From positions 3,357,687-3,421,686 of the forward strand of contig NZ_KB910518.1 in assembly GCF_000374185.1 (NCBI RefSeq): a DNA stretch of 64,000 nucleotides, given 5' to 3'. This document shows positions 43,704-51,646 of the stretch, one piece after another. The notes beneath the pieces were generated by a model. The model was not told the origin of the DNA, did no database searches, and saw nothing but the letters and a program-made list of their open reading frames with translations. Every line of letters begins with the position of its first letter. Position 1 is the first letter of the stretch. The translations under genes were made by a program, and so were the position numbers. The DNA is from Paenibacillus sp. HW567. GTDB lineage: Bacteria; Bacillota; Bacilli; Paenibacillales; Paenibacillaceae.

Positions 43704-44939
43704 ATGTATTCAAGACGGACCGGCGGCCAGTACAGCGGTCAGAATTGGCTGCGATCCTTTATGTTCACGGTTTATGGCACAAGTGTGCTGATCGTTTCAT
43801 ATTTTCCGTTATTTTACACCCATTTGGGCTTCAGCAACCAGCAGGTGGGTGTCCTGTATTCCATCGGGCCGCTGATTTCCATACTGTCCAATCTGTTCTG
43901 GAGCATGATCAGCGACCGGCTGGGCACGATCCGGAAGATTATGGCTATTTTGCTGGCAGGACAATTAGTAACCGCTTTTATGTTGGCAAGGGCTGAGGAT
44001 TTTTCAACTGTTGTGCTTATTTTGTCCCTTTTATATTTCTTCTATTACCCGATATTTCCTCTTGCAGATACGATGGCAATCAAAATCGCCCAGCGCCACG
44101 GGCGCAATTTCATTACTATCCGTGTATTTGGCTCGCTGGGTTACTCCTTTTTCGCGCTTACCATTGGATATGTGCTAAGGGCAACAGGAACATCCTCAAG
44201 CATCGCAGTCTGTATTGTAATCGTTGCAGCCGCCTTGCTGATCACTATAGGTCTGAAGGATGTCAAACGGACTGAAGATGACTTTCCAAGCTCCCGCAAA
44301 TCTACAGCCAAGCCACCCAAGGGCGAAGGGCTAAAGCAAATTTTGCTGCAAAAGGAAGTGCTGTGGTTTTTCGGCAGCGTGTTCGTGCTTGCCGTCGGCT
44401 ATAGAATGAACGAAGCCTTCCTTACTATCAGCCTGAAAGAGATGCACGCCGGTGATGAGATCGTCGGCTGGGCGCTGCTCGCTTCCGCACTGAGTGAAAT
44501 TCCGGTTTTTTTTGCCCTCAGCAAATACGGCGATAAGTTCAAGGAGCTGCCGCTGCTCGCTTTTGCCAGCCTGATGTTTGCTCTGCGCTTTCTGTTCATG
44601 TCCCTGGCTAATGATCCCGTTGCCGTTATCGCCATACAGGCCATGCACAGCATTTCGTTCGGCACATTTTATGTGACGGCTGTCCGTTACATCACGCGGA
44701 TCATCCCGGATCATCTCAGGGCAACAGGCATAGCGATCTTTACTGTCGCCTGGTCCAGCGCATCCGGTCTGCTCAGCGGCACATTCGGCGGAGTGATCTA
44801 TGAGAATGCCGGACGCACAGTTTTCTATATTGTGGCTATGTGCTTGTCACTGCTGGCATTCATCGGTTTTCTGTCCAAACACTTGCTGGATGATGATAGA
44901 ATCGGGGCTGGGCGCTATTTCCGCAAAAAGGGCAATTAA
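43704..44939 (+). CDS. MFS permease
   Basis: A 411-residue, 12-segment transporter. Repeat 1 starts FMFTVYGTSVLIVSYFPLFY with NLFWSMISDRLG in the loop between segments 2 and 3. A charged central loop (KRTEDDFPSSRKSTAKPPKG) separates it from repeat 2, which holds FVLAVGYRMNEAFL and SISFGTFYVTAVRYI. The pattern resembles the nucleoside/H+ and HcaT-like group with substrates such as phenylpropionate or nucleosides; the substrate is unassigned. ATG follows CGGAGGAG. Divergent from ytpB. Confidence 0.83.
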   Translation: MYSRRTGGQYSGQNWLRSFMFTVYGTSVLIVSYFPLFYTHLGFSNQQVGVLYSIGPLISILSNLFWSMISDRLGTIRKIMAILLAGQLVTAFMLARAEDFSTVVLILSLLYFFYYPIFPLADTMAIKIAQRHGRNFITIRVFGSLGYSFFALTIGYVLRATGTSSSIAVCIVIVAAALLITIGLKDVKRTEDDFPSSRKSTAKPPKGEGLKQILLQKEVLWFFGSVFVLAVGYRMNEAFLTISLKEMHAGDEIVGWALLASALSEIPVFFALSKYGDKFKELPLLAFASLMFALRFLFMSLANDPVAVIAIQAMHSISFGTFYVTAVRYITRIIPDHLRATGIAIFTVAWSSASGLLSGTFGGVIYENAGRTVFYIVAMCLSLLAFIGFLSKHLLDDDRIGAGRYFRKKGN

Positions 44940-44976
44940 CCCGGGATTGTCCCCGGGTCCTGCTTGAGCATATTCA

Positions 44977-45026
44977 CAGACGCGGCTGATACATACACTA
45001 CTGGTGAAAATATCAGCCGTATCTGC
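44977..45026. repeat. Imperfect inverted repeat after the MFS gene
   Basis: CAGACGCGGCTGATA and TATCAGCCGTATCTG form a 15-base stem with mismatches around a 20-base loop. It lies 38 bases after the MFS stop and just before dispersed-repeat copy A. It may terminate MFS transcription, but no T tract follows. Confidence 0.5.
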
Positions 45027-45040
45027 ATGCACAGCTTAAC

Positions 45041-45115
45041 AAGAGGAAACGGCTACGCCGTCTTTAAAAGGACGGTATCCGTTTCAGCGTGAACTATATA
45101 CATTCTTATATTTGA
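45041..45115. repeat. Dispersed palindromic repeat, copy A
   Basis: GAAACGGCTACGCCGTC..., an AAGG centre and ...ATCCGTTTC form a long interrupted hairpin, followed by a tail GCGTGAACTATATACATTCTTATATTT. The tail matches copy B (46028-46125) except that the left arm of a second hairpin is missing. Confidence 0.75.
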
Positions 45116-45117
45116 AC

Positions 45118-45147
45118 AAAAAAACACAGTTCCCGAAAGAACTGTGT
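45118..45147 (-). terminator. Terminator of the cold-shock gene
   Basis: On the minus strand ACACAGTTC and GAACTGTGT pair perfectly with a 6-base loop, followed by seven T residues. It lies about 85 bases after the csp stop. Confidence 0.8.
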
Positions 45148-45233
45148 GCTTTGAATTGCTGGTTACCACTCATGCAAGTGCTTTCCATATCAAATATATA
45201 TTGGGACTGACAGAACAACTGTCAAGCCGTTTC

Positions 45234-45431
45234 TTATAATTTAACTACGTTAGCTGCTTGAGGACCGCGGTTACCATCAGTGATGTCGAATTCTACTGCT
45301 TGACCTTCATCCAAAGTCTTGAATCCGTCACCTTGAATTGCTGAGAAGTGAACGAATACATCTTCGCCGCCTTCTACTTGAAGAAAACCATAACCCTTTT
45401 CTGCGTTAAACCATTTTACTGTACCTTTCAA
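45234..45431 (-). CDS. Cold-shock protein (CspA/CspB family)
   Basis: A 65-residue OB-fold protein that binds single-stranded RNA and DNA. RNP1 (KGYGFLQV) and RNP2 (DVFVHFSAI) are intact and the length is standard. The start is a TTG at 45431 behind AGGAGG with 8-base spacing; an in-frame ATG is absent. The protein acts as RNA chaperone in cold adaptation and growth. It is divergent from the small-protein pair at 45604-46010. Which paralogue of the Csp set it is cannot be told. Confidence 0.93.
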   Translation of the reverse strand: MKGTVKWFNAEKGYGFLQVEGGEDVFVHFSAIQGDGFKTLDEGQAVEFDITDGNRGPQAANVVKL

Positions 45432-45603
45432 ATGAACAACCTCCTAAAAATACCGCCATATATGACGTATGCTTACATTATACCCCAACTCTGCCTGCAA
45501 AGCAATCCATCATTTCCCTTCCCGCGTGATAATATTTGCTTTTCACTTCCCCTCTGCGTTATCATTGACCCAAAAGCCAAAAATCGCCAGGGTGGTAATG
45601 ATA

Positions 45604-45837
45604 ATGATCAAAAAACATGAAATATACAAAACAGATAAGTGGAATATGATGACAGTGGAGGTTCAGGGCCGTTATATTGTCCTGCGCGAGATTTCCGACC
45701 AATGGGGAGAAGAAACACATACCTTTATGAGCCGTCCGGCCATGATGGAATGGGTTAATAACCGTTTCAACAAAGAATCATATAAGGATAATGAAGAAGA
45801 GTACAAAAACATTATCGCTGCCTTCAAGCAGGTATAG
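45604..45837 (+). CDS. 77-residue hypothetical protein
   Basis: A polar, soluble protein opening MIKKHEIYKTDKWNMMTVEV, with alternating strands (GRYIVLREISDQW) and a helical, acidic C-terminus. I prefer ATG 45604 because AGGGTGG lies 8 bases before it; ATG 45598 is only two bases from that site. No family is recognised. The next gene begins three bases after its stop, so the pair is translationally coupled. Confidence 0.65.
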   Translation: MIKKHEIYKTDKWNMMTVEVQGRYIVLREISDQWGEETHTFMSRPAMMEWVNNRFNKESYKDNEEEYKNIIAAFKQV

Positions 45838-45839
45838 CT

Positions 45840-46010
45840 ATGGGTAACGAGAGTCTCGCTATATTTGTAGTTGTAGTTCTCTGTCTCGGAGCAGTTCTGA
45901 TTATGGGCAAGGACAAGGTGCCCCCCCGCCTGAAGCGGGGGATGGCGCTGACTGCGGTCATATTGATCGCCTTGGCTTTTATCTTCATTATTTATAGCTT
46001 TCTCGCATAA
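45840..46010 (+). CDS. 56-residue two-helix membrane protein
   Basis: From ATG 45840 a frame of 56 codons encodes MGNESLAIFVVVVLCLGAVL, a basic loop (KDKVPPRLKRG) and a second hydrophobic helix ending FIIYSFLA. The charged loop between two helices predicts an N-out, C-out hairpin with the loop in the cytoplasm. It starts directly after the stop of the 77-residue gene. Its shortness explains why it is easily missed. No family known to me. Confidence 0.65.
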   Translation: MGNESLAIFVVVVLCLGAVLIMGKDKVPPRLKRGMALTAVILIALAFIFIIYSFLA

Positions 46011-46027
46011 CTTCCACGGCATAGGGC

Positions 46028-46125
46028 AAGCAGAAACGGCTACGCCGTCCTTCAAAGGCCGGCATCCGTTTCAGCGAGAAATATAAGGATAAAGTATAGC
46101 GTGAAGCTTATACTTTCTTATATTT
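46028..46125. repeat. Dispersed palindromic repeat, copy B (fullest copy)
   Basis: Two consecutive hairpins. The first: GAAACGGCTACGCCGTCCTT and AGGCCGGCATCCGTTTC. The second: AAATATAAGGATAAAGTATA and TATACTTTCTTATATTT around GCGTGAAGCT. It lies between the two-helix gene and pepF. Neither hairpin has terminator features alone. Confidence 0.8.
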
Positions 46126-46313
46126 TAAATAATCAGGATCTGGCAGGGCATACTAAGCCGACCTTAACGATCAGGAGGCTGCCGTCAATGTCCTTTTTCA
46201 CCAAGTCCCTCCCGCTTCTGCTTGCCTTAAGTCTGCTGCCGGGCGATCCCGCAATGTCAGCAGCACCGCAGAAGACTATGCCTACTACATCCCATCATCC
46301 GAGGAGGATTTCT

Positions 46314-48104
46314 ATGGAACAGTTATTGAAAAGAAGTGAAGTACCCGCCGAAAACCGCTGGAAGCTTGAAGACATGTTTGCCTCACAAGATCAATGGGAT
46401 GCAGAGTATAAGGAAGCAAAGGAGCTCATCAAGAGCGCTGCAGACTTCCAGGGCAAGCTGGACTCCCCTGAAGCGCTTAAGAAGTGCTTTGAACTGGATG
46501 ATAAGCTGTCCCTGCTGACCGAACGCCTCTATGTTTACGCGCATATGCGCCAGGATGAAGATACAGCCGCACCGGTCTACCAAGCGCTCTCCTCTAAGGC
46601 GAAGAAGATTGGCGTTGAAGCAGGAGAAGCCTTTTCTTTTGTCACACCGGAAATTCTGGCTCTGCCCAATGAGAAGCTCGACCAGTTCATCGCTGATCCC
46701 AGCCTGTCCGATTATACTTTCACTTTAACGGAAATGAAGCGTGAGAAAGCGCATGTCCTCTCCAAAGCGGAAGAAGCGCTGCTCGCACAGGTGGGCAATA
46801 TCTCCCAGGCACCGCAGACGATCTTCGGCATGCTGAACAATGCGGACCTGAAATTCCCTAAGATCAAAAACGAGGAAGGCAAGGAAGTGGAGCTGACGCA
46901 CGGCAGCTACATTCAGTTCCTGGAGAGCCCGGATCGTGAGGTTCGCAAGAACGCTTTTAAGGCGGTCTATGAAACTTACGCCAAACAAAAAAACACAATT
47001 GCTGCCACACTGAGCGCCAATGTGAACAAGAATGTATTTTACTCGCGGGTACGCAAATACCCTTCCGTTCTGGAAATGTCGCTCTATGGCGACAACATTC
47101 CTAAGGAAGTGTACACGAACCTGATCGACACCATTCATGAGAGCCTGCCGCTGATGCACCGTTACATGAAGCTGCGCCAGAAGCTGCTGGGCGTCGACGA
47201 GCTACATATGTATGACCTGTTCGCACCGCTGGTGGATGAATACAAGCTGGACATTACCTTTGAAGAGGCCAAGAAGATTACTAAGGAAGGTCTGAAGCCG
47301 CTCGGCGAGGATTATCTGGGTGTGCTTCAAGAGGGCTATGACAAGGGCTGGATTGATATTTATGAAAATGAGAATAAGCGCACCGGCGCCTATAGCTGGG
47401 GAGCCTACGGCACTCACCCTTATGTGCTGCTCAACCACAACGACAATCTGAACAGCATGTTCACCCTGGCACATGAAATGGGCCATGCCCTGCATTCCTA
47501 CTATTCGGACAATGCGCTGAAATACCGCGATGCGCAGTACACGATTTTCCTCGCAGAGGTGGCTTCCACGACCAACGAAGCGCTGCTGATGGATTATCTG
47601 CTGAACAAGTCGACCGATCCGAAGGAAAAAATGTATCTGCTCACGTATTACGCCGACCAATTCCGCACCACCGTGTTCCGGCAAACAATGTTCGCGGAAT
47701 TCGAGAAGATCATTCACCAGCGCGCCGAAGACGGCGAATCACTGACTCCGCAGGATCTCTCAGCCATCTACTATGACCTTAACGTCAAGTACTATGGTAA
47801 AAGTATGGTTGTGGACAAGGACATCGAGATGGAGTGGGCGCGGATTCCGCATTTCTACAACAGCTTCTATGTCTATAAATATGCTACCGGCTTCTCGGCG
47901 GCAACCAGCTTCTCCAAGCAGATTCTGGAGGAAGGCAAACCGGCGGTGGACCGTTACCTCGGCTTCCTGAAAAGCGGCGGCAGCGACTATTCGATCAATA
48001 TTCTCTCCAAGGCGGGAGTCGACATGTCCTCTCCTGAGCCGATCCGCGAAGCTATGAGTGTGTTTGAGAGCGTGATTGAGCAGATGGAGCAGTTGACCAA
48101 ATAA
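46314..48104 (+). CDS. pepF: Oligoendopeptidase F, M3B family
   Basis: A 596-residue zinc peptidase that cleaves short peptides. The zinc motif is HEMGHALHSYYS (His387, Glu388, His391) and the third ligand lies in the downstream EVASTTNEAL glutamate. The N-terminal region RSEVPAENRWKLEDMFAS is the normal start of PepF proteins. ATG 46314 follows GAGGAGG. A second in-frame ATG at 46188, with its own AGGAGG site, adds 42 residues that look like a signal peptide (MSFFTKSLPLLLALSLLPG...AMSA). So a secreted form is possible next to the usual cytosolic one. Confidence 0.9.
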   Translation: MEQLLKRSEVPAENRWKLEDMFASQDQWDAEYKEAKELIKSAADFQGKLDSPEALKKCFELDDKLSLLTERLYVYAHMRQDEDTAAPVYQALSSKAKKIGVEAGEAFSFVTPEILALPNEKLDQFIADPSLSDYTFTLTEMKREKAHVLSKAEEALLAQVGNISQAPQTIFGMLNNADLKFPKIKNEEGKEVELTHGSYIQFLESPDREVRKNAFKAVYETYAKQKNTIAATLSANVNKNVFYSRVRKYPSVLEMSLYGDNIPKEVYTNLIDTIHESLPLMHRYMKLRQKLLGVDELHMYDLFAPLVDEYKLDITFEEAKKITKEGLKPLGEDYLGVLQEGYDKGWIDIYENENKRTGAYSWGAYGTHPYVLLNHNDNLNSMFTLAHEMGHALHSYYSDNALKYRDAQYTIFLAEVASTTNEALLMDYLLNKSTDPKEKMYLLTYYADQFRTTVFRQTMFAEFEKIIHQRAEDGESLTPQDLSAIYYDLNVKYYGKSMVVDKDIEMEWARIPHFYNSFYVYKYATGFSAATSFSKQILEEGKPAVDRYLGFLKSGGSDYSINILSKAGVDMSSPEPIREAMSVFESVIEQMEQLTK

Positions 48105-48127
48105 GGCATAAAGCTTAGTATTACCGT

Positions 48128-48156
48128 AATCCCCTGCCCGGTGCGGGCAGGGGATT
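48128..48156 (+). terminator. Hairpin after pepF
   Basis: AATCCCCTGCCCG and CGGGCAGGGGATT pair perfectly with a 3-base loop. Only a short T tract follows, so some readthrough into the LapA gene is likely. Confidence 0.6.
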
Positions 48157-48189
48157 TCTAATGCCACCACGTTCAGAGGAGGAAGTTAT

Positions 48190-48510
48190 TTGAAATTGCA
48201 ATGGTCACTAATATTAGGTCTGATCTTCGCCCTGCTGACAGCCGTATTTGCAGTTATCAATGTAGATCCGGTTCAGGTTAACTTTTATTTTGATCAAGTC
48301 AGCCTTCCGCTGATTCTGGTTATTCTCGGCTGTGCGCTAATCGGCGGAGTTATTGTCGGTTCCTACGGAATTTTCCGCCAATATAAGCTGCAGAAGCAAA
48401 TCAAAGTGCTTACGGCAGAGCTGAATAAGCTCCGTGATGCGGGCAATGCTCTGGACGATCTGCCGAACCAAAAGGACAGTCTTACCTCGAACAACCTGCC
48501 CGAGCTCTAA
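48190..48510 (+). CDS. LapA-domain (DUF1049) membrane protein
   Basis: A 106-residue protein with two membrane segments (about 5-25 and 40-62) and a cytoplasmic, coiled C-terminus (RQYKLQKQIKVLTAELNKLRD). NVDPVQVNFYFDQVSLPLIL is the LapA signature between the segments. In Gram-negatives LapA participates in LPS regulation; the role in Firmicutes is unknown. TTG 48190 follows GAGGAGG. The M42 peptidase gene follows after 29 bases. Confidence 0.8.
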   Translation: MKLQWSLILGLIFALLTAVFAVINVDPVQVNFYFDQVSLPLILVILGCALIGGVIVGSYGIFRQYKLQKQIKVLTAELNKLRDAGNALDDLPNQKDSLTSNNLPEL

Positions 48511-48539
48511 GATTATACAAAGAACAGGAGGACTATACC

Positions 48540-49583
48540 TTGCTTACCATTCAACCTAATGAAGATTACATTTTATCCATATTAAAAAAACTGCTCGATA
48601 CCCCCAGCCCCAGCGGCTATACAGCACAAGTCATGAGTCTGGTCGCTGAGGAGGCGGCAGCGCTGAACGTACCACTCAGTTGGAACGAAAAAGGCGGGGT
48701 TATCCTCACCGTTCCCGGTCTCGATCCTTCGCGTACCATTGGCATCAGCGCCCATGTGGATACGCTCGGAGCTATGGTGCGTTCGATCAAGCCAAACGGT
48801 ACACTGCGCCTGACCTCGGTCGGCGGCTTTACGATGAACAGCATCGAAAATGAGTATTGTGTCATTCATACCCGCTCTGGCTTAACCTACACGGGTACCA
48901 TTCTGACGAGCCACCCTTCTGTTCACGTGTACGCGGACGCGCGGGACTTCAAGCGGGCAGAGGAAAATATGGAGGTCCGCATCGACGAGCTGGTCTCGAC
49001 CAAGGATGATGTGCTGAAGCTCGGCATTTCCGTCGGCGATTTCATCTCCTTCGATGCGCGGGCAGTGATTACCTCAAGCGGGTATATCAAATCGCGCCAT
49101 CTCGACGATAAAGCCAGTGTTGCCGCATTGCTCGGCCTGCTGGAAAGCATGAAACGCGAAGGCTGGAAGCCGCTGCACAATCTCTCCCTGCTGATCTCAA
49201 ATTACGAAGAAGTAGGGCACGGCGCAGCCTGGATTCCCGGCGAGATCAGTGAGATGATCGCCGTCGACATGGGTGCTATGGGCGATGATCTGAGCTGCAA
49301 GGAGACCGATGTCTCCATCTGCGCCAAGGATTCCTCCGGCCCTTATGATTATGCGATGACCGGCCGGCTGATTGAGCTGGCGAACAAGCTGGCAATTCCT
49401 TTTGCGGTGGATATTTATCCGCAATATGGCTCCGATGCCTCCGCAGCACTGCGGGGCGGGAACAATATCCGTGCCGCGCTGATCGGCCCGGGCGTACATG
49501 CCTCCCACTCCATGGAGCGCACCCACAAGCAAGCCGTGTTGAACACGGCGAAGCTTCTCGCTGCCTATGTGGGCGGGAATTGA
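48540..49583 (+). CDS. M42 family metallo-aminopeptidase
   Basis: A 347-residue dinuclear-metal aminopeptidase of the FrvX/YsdC/PepA type. ISAHVDTLGAMVRSI gives the first metal ligand, KSRHLDDKASVAALLG the bridging aspartate, NYEEVGHGAAW the catalytic glutamate and adjacent ligand, and IGPGVHASHSMER the last histidine. A typical tetrahedral, cytosolic enzyme is expected. TTG 48540 lies after CAGGAGG. Its last codons overlap the start of the phosphodiester glycosidase gene. Confidence 0.88.
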   Translation: MLTIQPNEDYILSILKKLLDTPSPSGYTAQVMSLVAEEAAALNVPLSWNEKGGVILTVPGLDPSRTIGISAHVDTLGAMVRSIKPNGTLRLTSVGGFTMNSIENEYCVIHTRSGLTYTGTILTSHPSVHVYADARDFKRAEENMEVRIDELVSTKDDVLKLGISVGDFISFDARAVITSSGYIKSRHLDDKASVAALLGLLESMKREGWKPLHNLSLLISNYEEVGHGAAWIPGEISEMIAVDMGAMGDDLSCKETDVSICAKDSSGPYDYAMTGRLIELANKLAIPFAVDIYPQYGSDASAALRGGNNIRAALIGPGVHASHSMERTHKQAVLNTAKLLAAYVGGN

Positions 49584-50403
49584 AGCCGGCTTCGGCAAGA
49601 AGTGGCGGGCATGGCTGCGCAAGCCGTACCTGATTGCCGCAGCCGTTCTGCTGGCGGGGACAGCCATCACCATAGCTGTGGTGCTGCTGGCTCATCCGCA
49701 TAAGAAAGAGGCCTTTGACGGCCTGCCTCACAAGTACAGTTATTTGCAAGCGGATAGCCCGGGCAAGGCCAAGCTTCACATGATGCTGGTCGCGCCGGAA
49801 GACATCGTGCTGCGCAAAGCCGGCACGCCGCTGCGCCCGATTGCCGCATACGGGATTAACGGCGGCTTCTTCTATGGCAGCGATCTCCTGTCGGTGGCCA
49901 TTATGAATGACAGCCCGGTGAACGGAACGCCAAGGGCTTATGGCTCTGGCTGGTTCAACGCCAAATATCCGCGTGGAACGCTCGTTTGGGATGGAGCCAG
50001 CGGGACATTATCGGTACAGGTTGTCTCCTCTGGAGACGAGCTGGAGGTCAGTGACCGCGGGCATTACTGGGCGCAGGGCGGCATCAGCATGAATCTGCAG
50101 CATGAGGAGCTGTGGCAGGCGGCTGCAACCGCAGAGCATCTTCCCCTTGCGGACGATCAGCGGATGCGCTCAGGGCTGGTCTACGATCAGGACGGGAAGC
50201 TGTGGCTGATCGTCACGCAGGCGCGCTGTACGGCAGAGGAATTCCGTACAGCCATTCTGGAGACCGTCCCCGGCGAGGGGCGGGAAGGCATCTTTCTCGA
50301 CGGCGACGGCTCCTCTCAGATGAACGCCGATGAAGCTGTGCTGACCGGCGATTCGCGCCCGGTCGTGCAGATGATTGCCGTGGCGGGAGCAGAGCAGCCA
50401 TAA
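49567..50403 (+). CDS. Membrane-anchored phosphodiester glycosidase (DUF2233)
   Basis: A 278-residue protein: a short basic head, one membrane helix (residues 21-43), then an extracellular NAGPA-like domain. YGINGGFFYGSD and GIFLDGDGSSQMN are the family motifs, including the GDGSS loop. Relatives cleave GlcNAc-1-phosphodiester alpha-N-acetylglucosaminide bonds; bacterial members may trim wall polymers. ATG 49567 lies 17 bases inside the end of the M42 gene, indicating coupling. The ribosome binding site is weak, in line with that. Confidence 0.82.
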   Translation: MWAGIEAGFGKKWRAWLRKPYLIAAAVLLAGTAITIAVVLLAHPHKKEAFDGLPHKYSYLQADSPGKAKLHMMLVAPEDIVLRKAGTPLRPIAAYGINGGFFYGSDLLSVAIMNDSPVNGTPRAYGSGWFNAKYPRGTLVWDGASGTLSVQVVSSGDELEVSDRGHYWAQGGISMNLQHEELWQAAATAEHLPLADDQRMRSGLVYDQDGKLWLIVTQARCTAEEFRTAILETVPGEGREGIFLDGDGSSQMNADEAVLTGDSRPVVQMIAVAGAEQP

Positions 50404-50415
50404 GATGTAGAGCTG

Positions 50416-50459
50416 GGGTACGGATTCAGTGATCTTGTGCTGAAATTCGTACCCTTTTT
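50416..50459 (+). terminator. Terminator after the phosphodiester glycosidase
   Basis: GGGTACG and CGTACCC with an inner ATTCAG/CTGAAT-like pairing and five T residues directly after. Confidence 0.8.
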
Positions 50460-50497
50460 CTCTATTAAGGAGATTCAACAGATGAAGTAGCTCTGCT

Positions 50498-50977
50498 CTA
50501 GCCGCATGTCTGATACCGGGGATCGGTATTTTTTTTATCCCTGTTGAGAATCCGCAGCGTTGTTCCCGACTTGGCAATAAGATAACGGACACTCTCCGAA
50601 TCTTCTTCCTCTATTCCATCCACCGACAGAACGGCTGTCAGCCTGATTCGCGTAGCATTTCGCCCCGTTACTCTGATGCGCAAGGGAATAAAGGGAATGA
50701 TGCCAGTGTCGCCTACAATAACGTAAAGCCTATTGTTCCTCGAAACCGTCTGCAGATTGCAGAACATTCTGCCACTCATCGCGATTCCCCAGTATTTCCG
50801 GAAAGTTGCAATCACTTTGGCCCTTGTGCTGTATTTCAGCGGCAGCCGCTTATACTCTGCCCCGCCTACTGTAATAACCCTGTTATCGTCAGCGGAATCA
50901 TACACATCGAACCAAACCCTCTCCGCTGCGGCGATGAAGGCTTTGAGTTCACTGTCCGTTTGGGTTGCTCTCACCAT
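50498..50977 (-). CDS. Hypothetical protein, possibly IseA-like
   Basis: A 159-residue basic protein without signal peptide or membrane segment. It opens MVRATQTDSELKAFIAAAER, continues with VWFDVYDSADDN and VGGAEYKRLPLKYSTRAKV, and ends in VRYLIAKSGTTLRILNRDKK. The order WF...GxxYxxL...T...GDxG...RYxxxKSGxxxRI reminds me of the IseA (DL-endopeptidase inhibitor) group, but the similarity is weak and IseA proteins are secreted. ATG 50977 follows GGAGGAG. The function is left open. Confidence 0.5.
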   Translation of the reverse strand: MVRATQTDSELKAFIAAAERVWFDVYDSADDNRVITVGGAEYKRLPLKYSTRAKVIATFRKYWGIAMSGRMFCNLQTVSRNNRLYVIVGDTGIIPFIPLRIRVTGRNATRIRLTAVLSVDGIEEEDSESVRYLIAKSGTTLRILNRDKKNTDPRYQTCG

Positions 50978-51092
50978 AAATATCTCCTCCTCGCAATATA
51001 GTATTACAAGCTTGGCAAAGTGCTTGTGTACTGGTCCACGAGAAGGCAATCATTGTAGGGTATCAAACAGAGCAACAGATAAAAGCCACTGG

Positions 51093-51145
51093 ACAAGCAG
51101 AAACGGCTGTACCGTCCTTTAAAGGATGGCACAGCCGTTATGACT
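51093..51145. repeat. Dispersed palindromic repeat, copy C
   Basis: AAGCAGAAACGGCTGTACCG matches copy B at most positions, and the hairpin AACGGCTGT...TCCTTTAAAGGA...ACAGCCGTT is intact through compensating changes. The second hairpin is missing. Here it lies after the TPR gene (minus strand), where it could act as a 3' processing or terminator element. Confidence 0.65.
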
Positions 51146-51160
51146 AAATAAGAGAGCGAT

Positions 51161-51646
51161 TTATTTCCACATCTGCTCCAGCTTATCCGAGTAGAACAGA
51201 AGGGCTTTCCGGTAGCTGGCGATGCCTTCGTCTGAGGTAGTCTCTGCTAGCAGCGTCAATAGCAGCTTCATTGCTTCACTATGCTCGCCCAGGTTATGCA
51301 GTGTCATGGCAAGGAACACAGCAAATTCCTTATTCTGCGGAAATTCGCGGATGCCCTGCTCCAGTACCTTCCTTGACTGATCGTATTCCCCCAGCGTTCT
51401 GTAAGTACTGCCAAGTCCGAGCAGCGCACCCATGCGCGGTTCCGGGGGCAGGCCGAGTGCTAAGGAGCGCTCATAATAAGGAACAGCCTCCCATTCCAGG
51501 CCCAGCACATCATGGGTCCAGGCAAGCTGATAATGCAGCTCCGCATTGCTTTGATCCTCTGCCAGAAGCTGAAGCAGCAGACTTCTCGCTTCTTCGGCGT
51601 GACCGGCACTGCGCAGGGCGACTGCGGTTTCCATTGAACGTGTCAT
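51161..51646 (-). CDS. Tetratricopeptide repeat protein
   Basis: A 161-residue helical protein. At least three TPR-like units are seen, for example AEDQSNAELHYQLAWTHDVL with EWEAVPYYERSLALGL, and GALLGLGSTYRTLGEYDQSR with KVLEQGIREFP. It has no signal. The ATG directly abuts the stop of the ABC-F gene, so the two are coupled. A partner-binding adaptor role is the family expectation; the partner is unknown. Confidence 0.82.
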   Translation of the reverse strand: MTRSMETAVALRSAGHAEEARSLLLQLLAEDQSNAELHYQLAWTHDVLGLEWEAVPYYERSLALGLPPEPRMGALLGLGSTYRTLGEYDQSRKVLEQGIREFPQNKEFAVFLAMTLHNLGEHSEAMKLLLTLLAETTSDEGIASYRKALLFYSDKLEQMWK

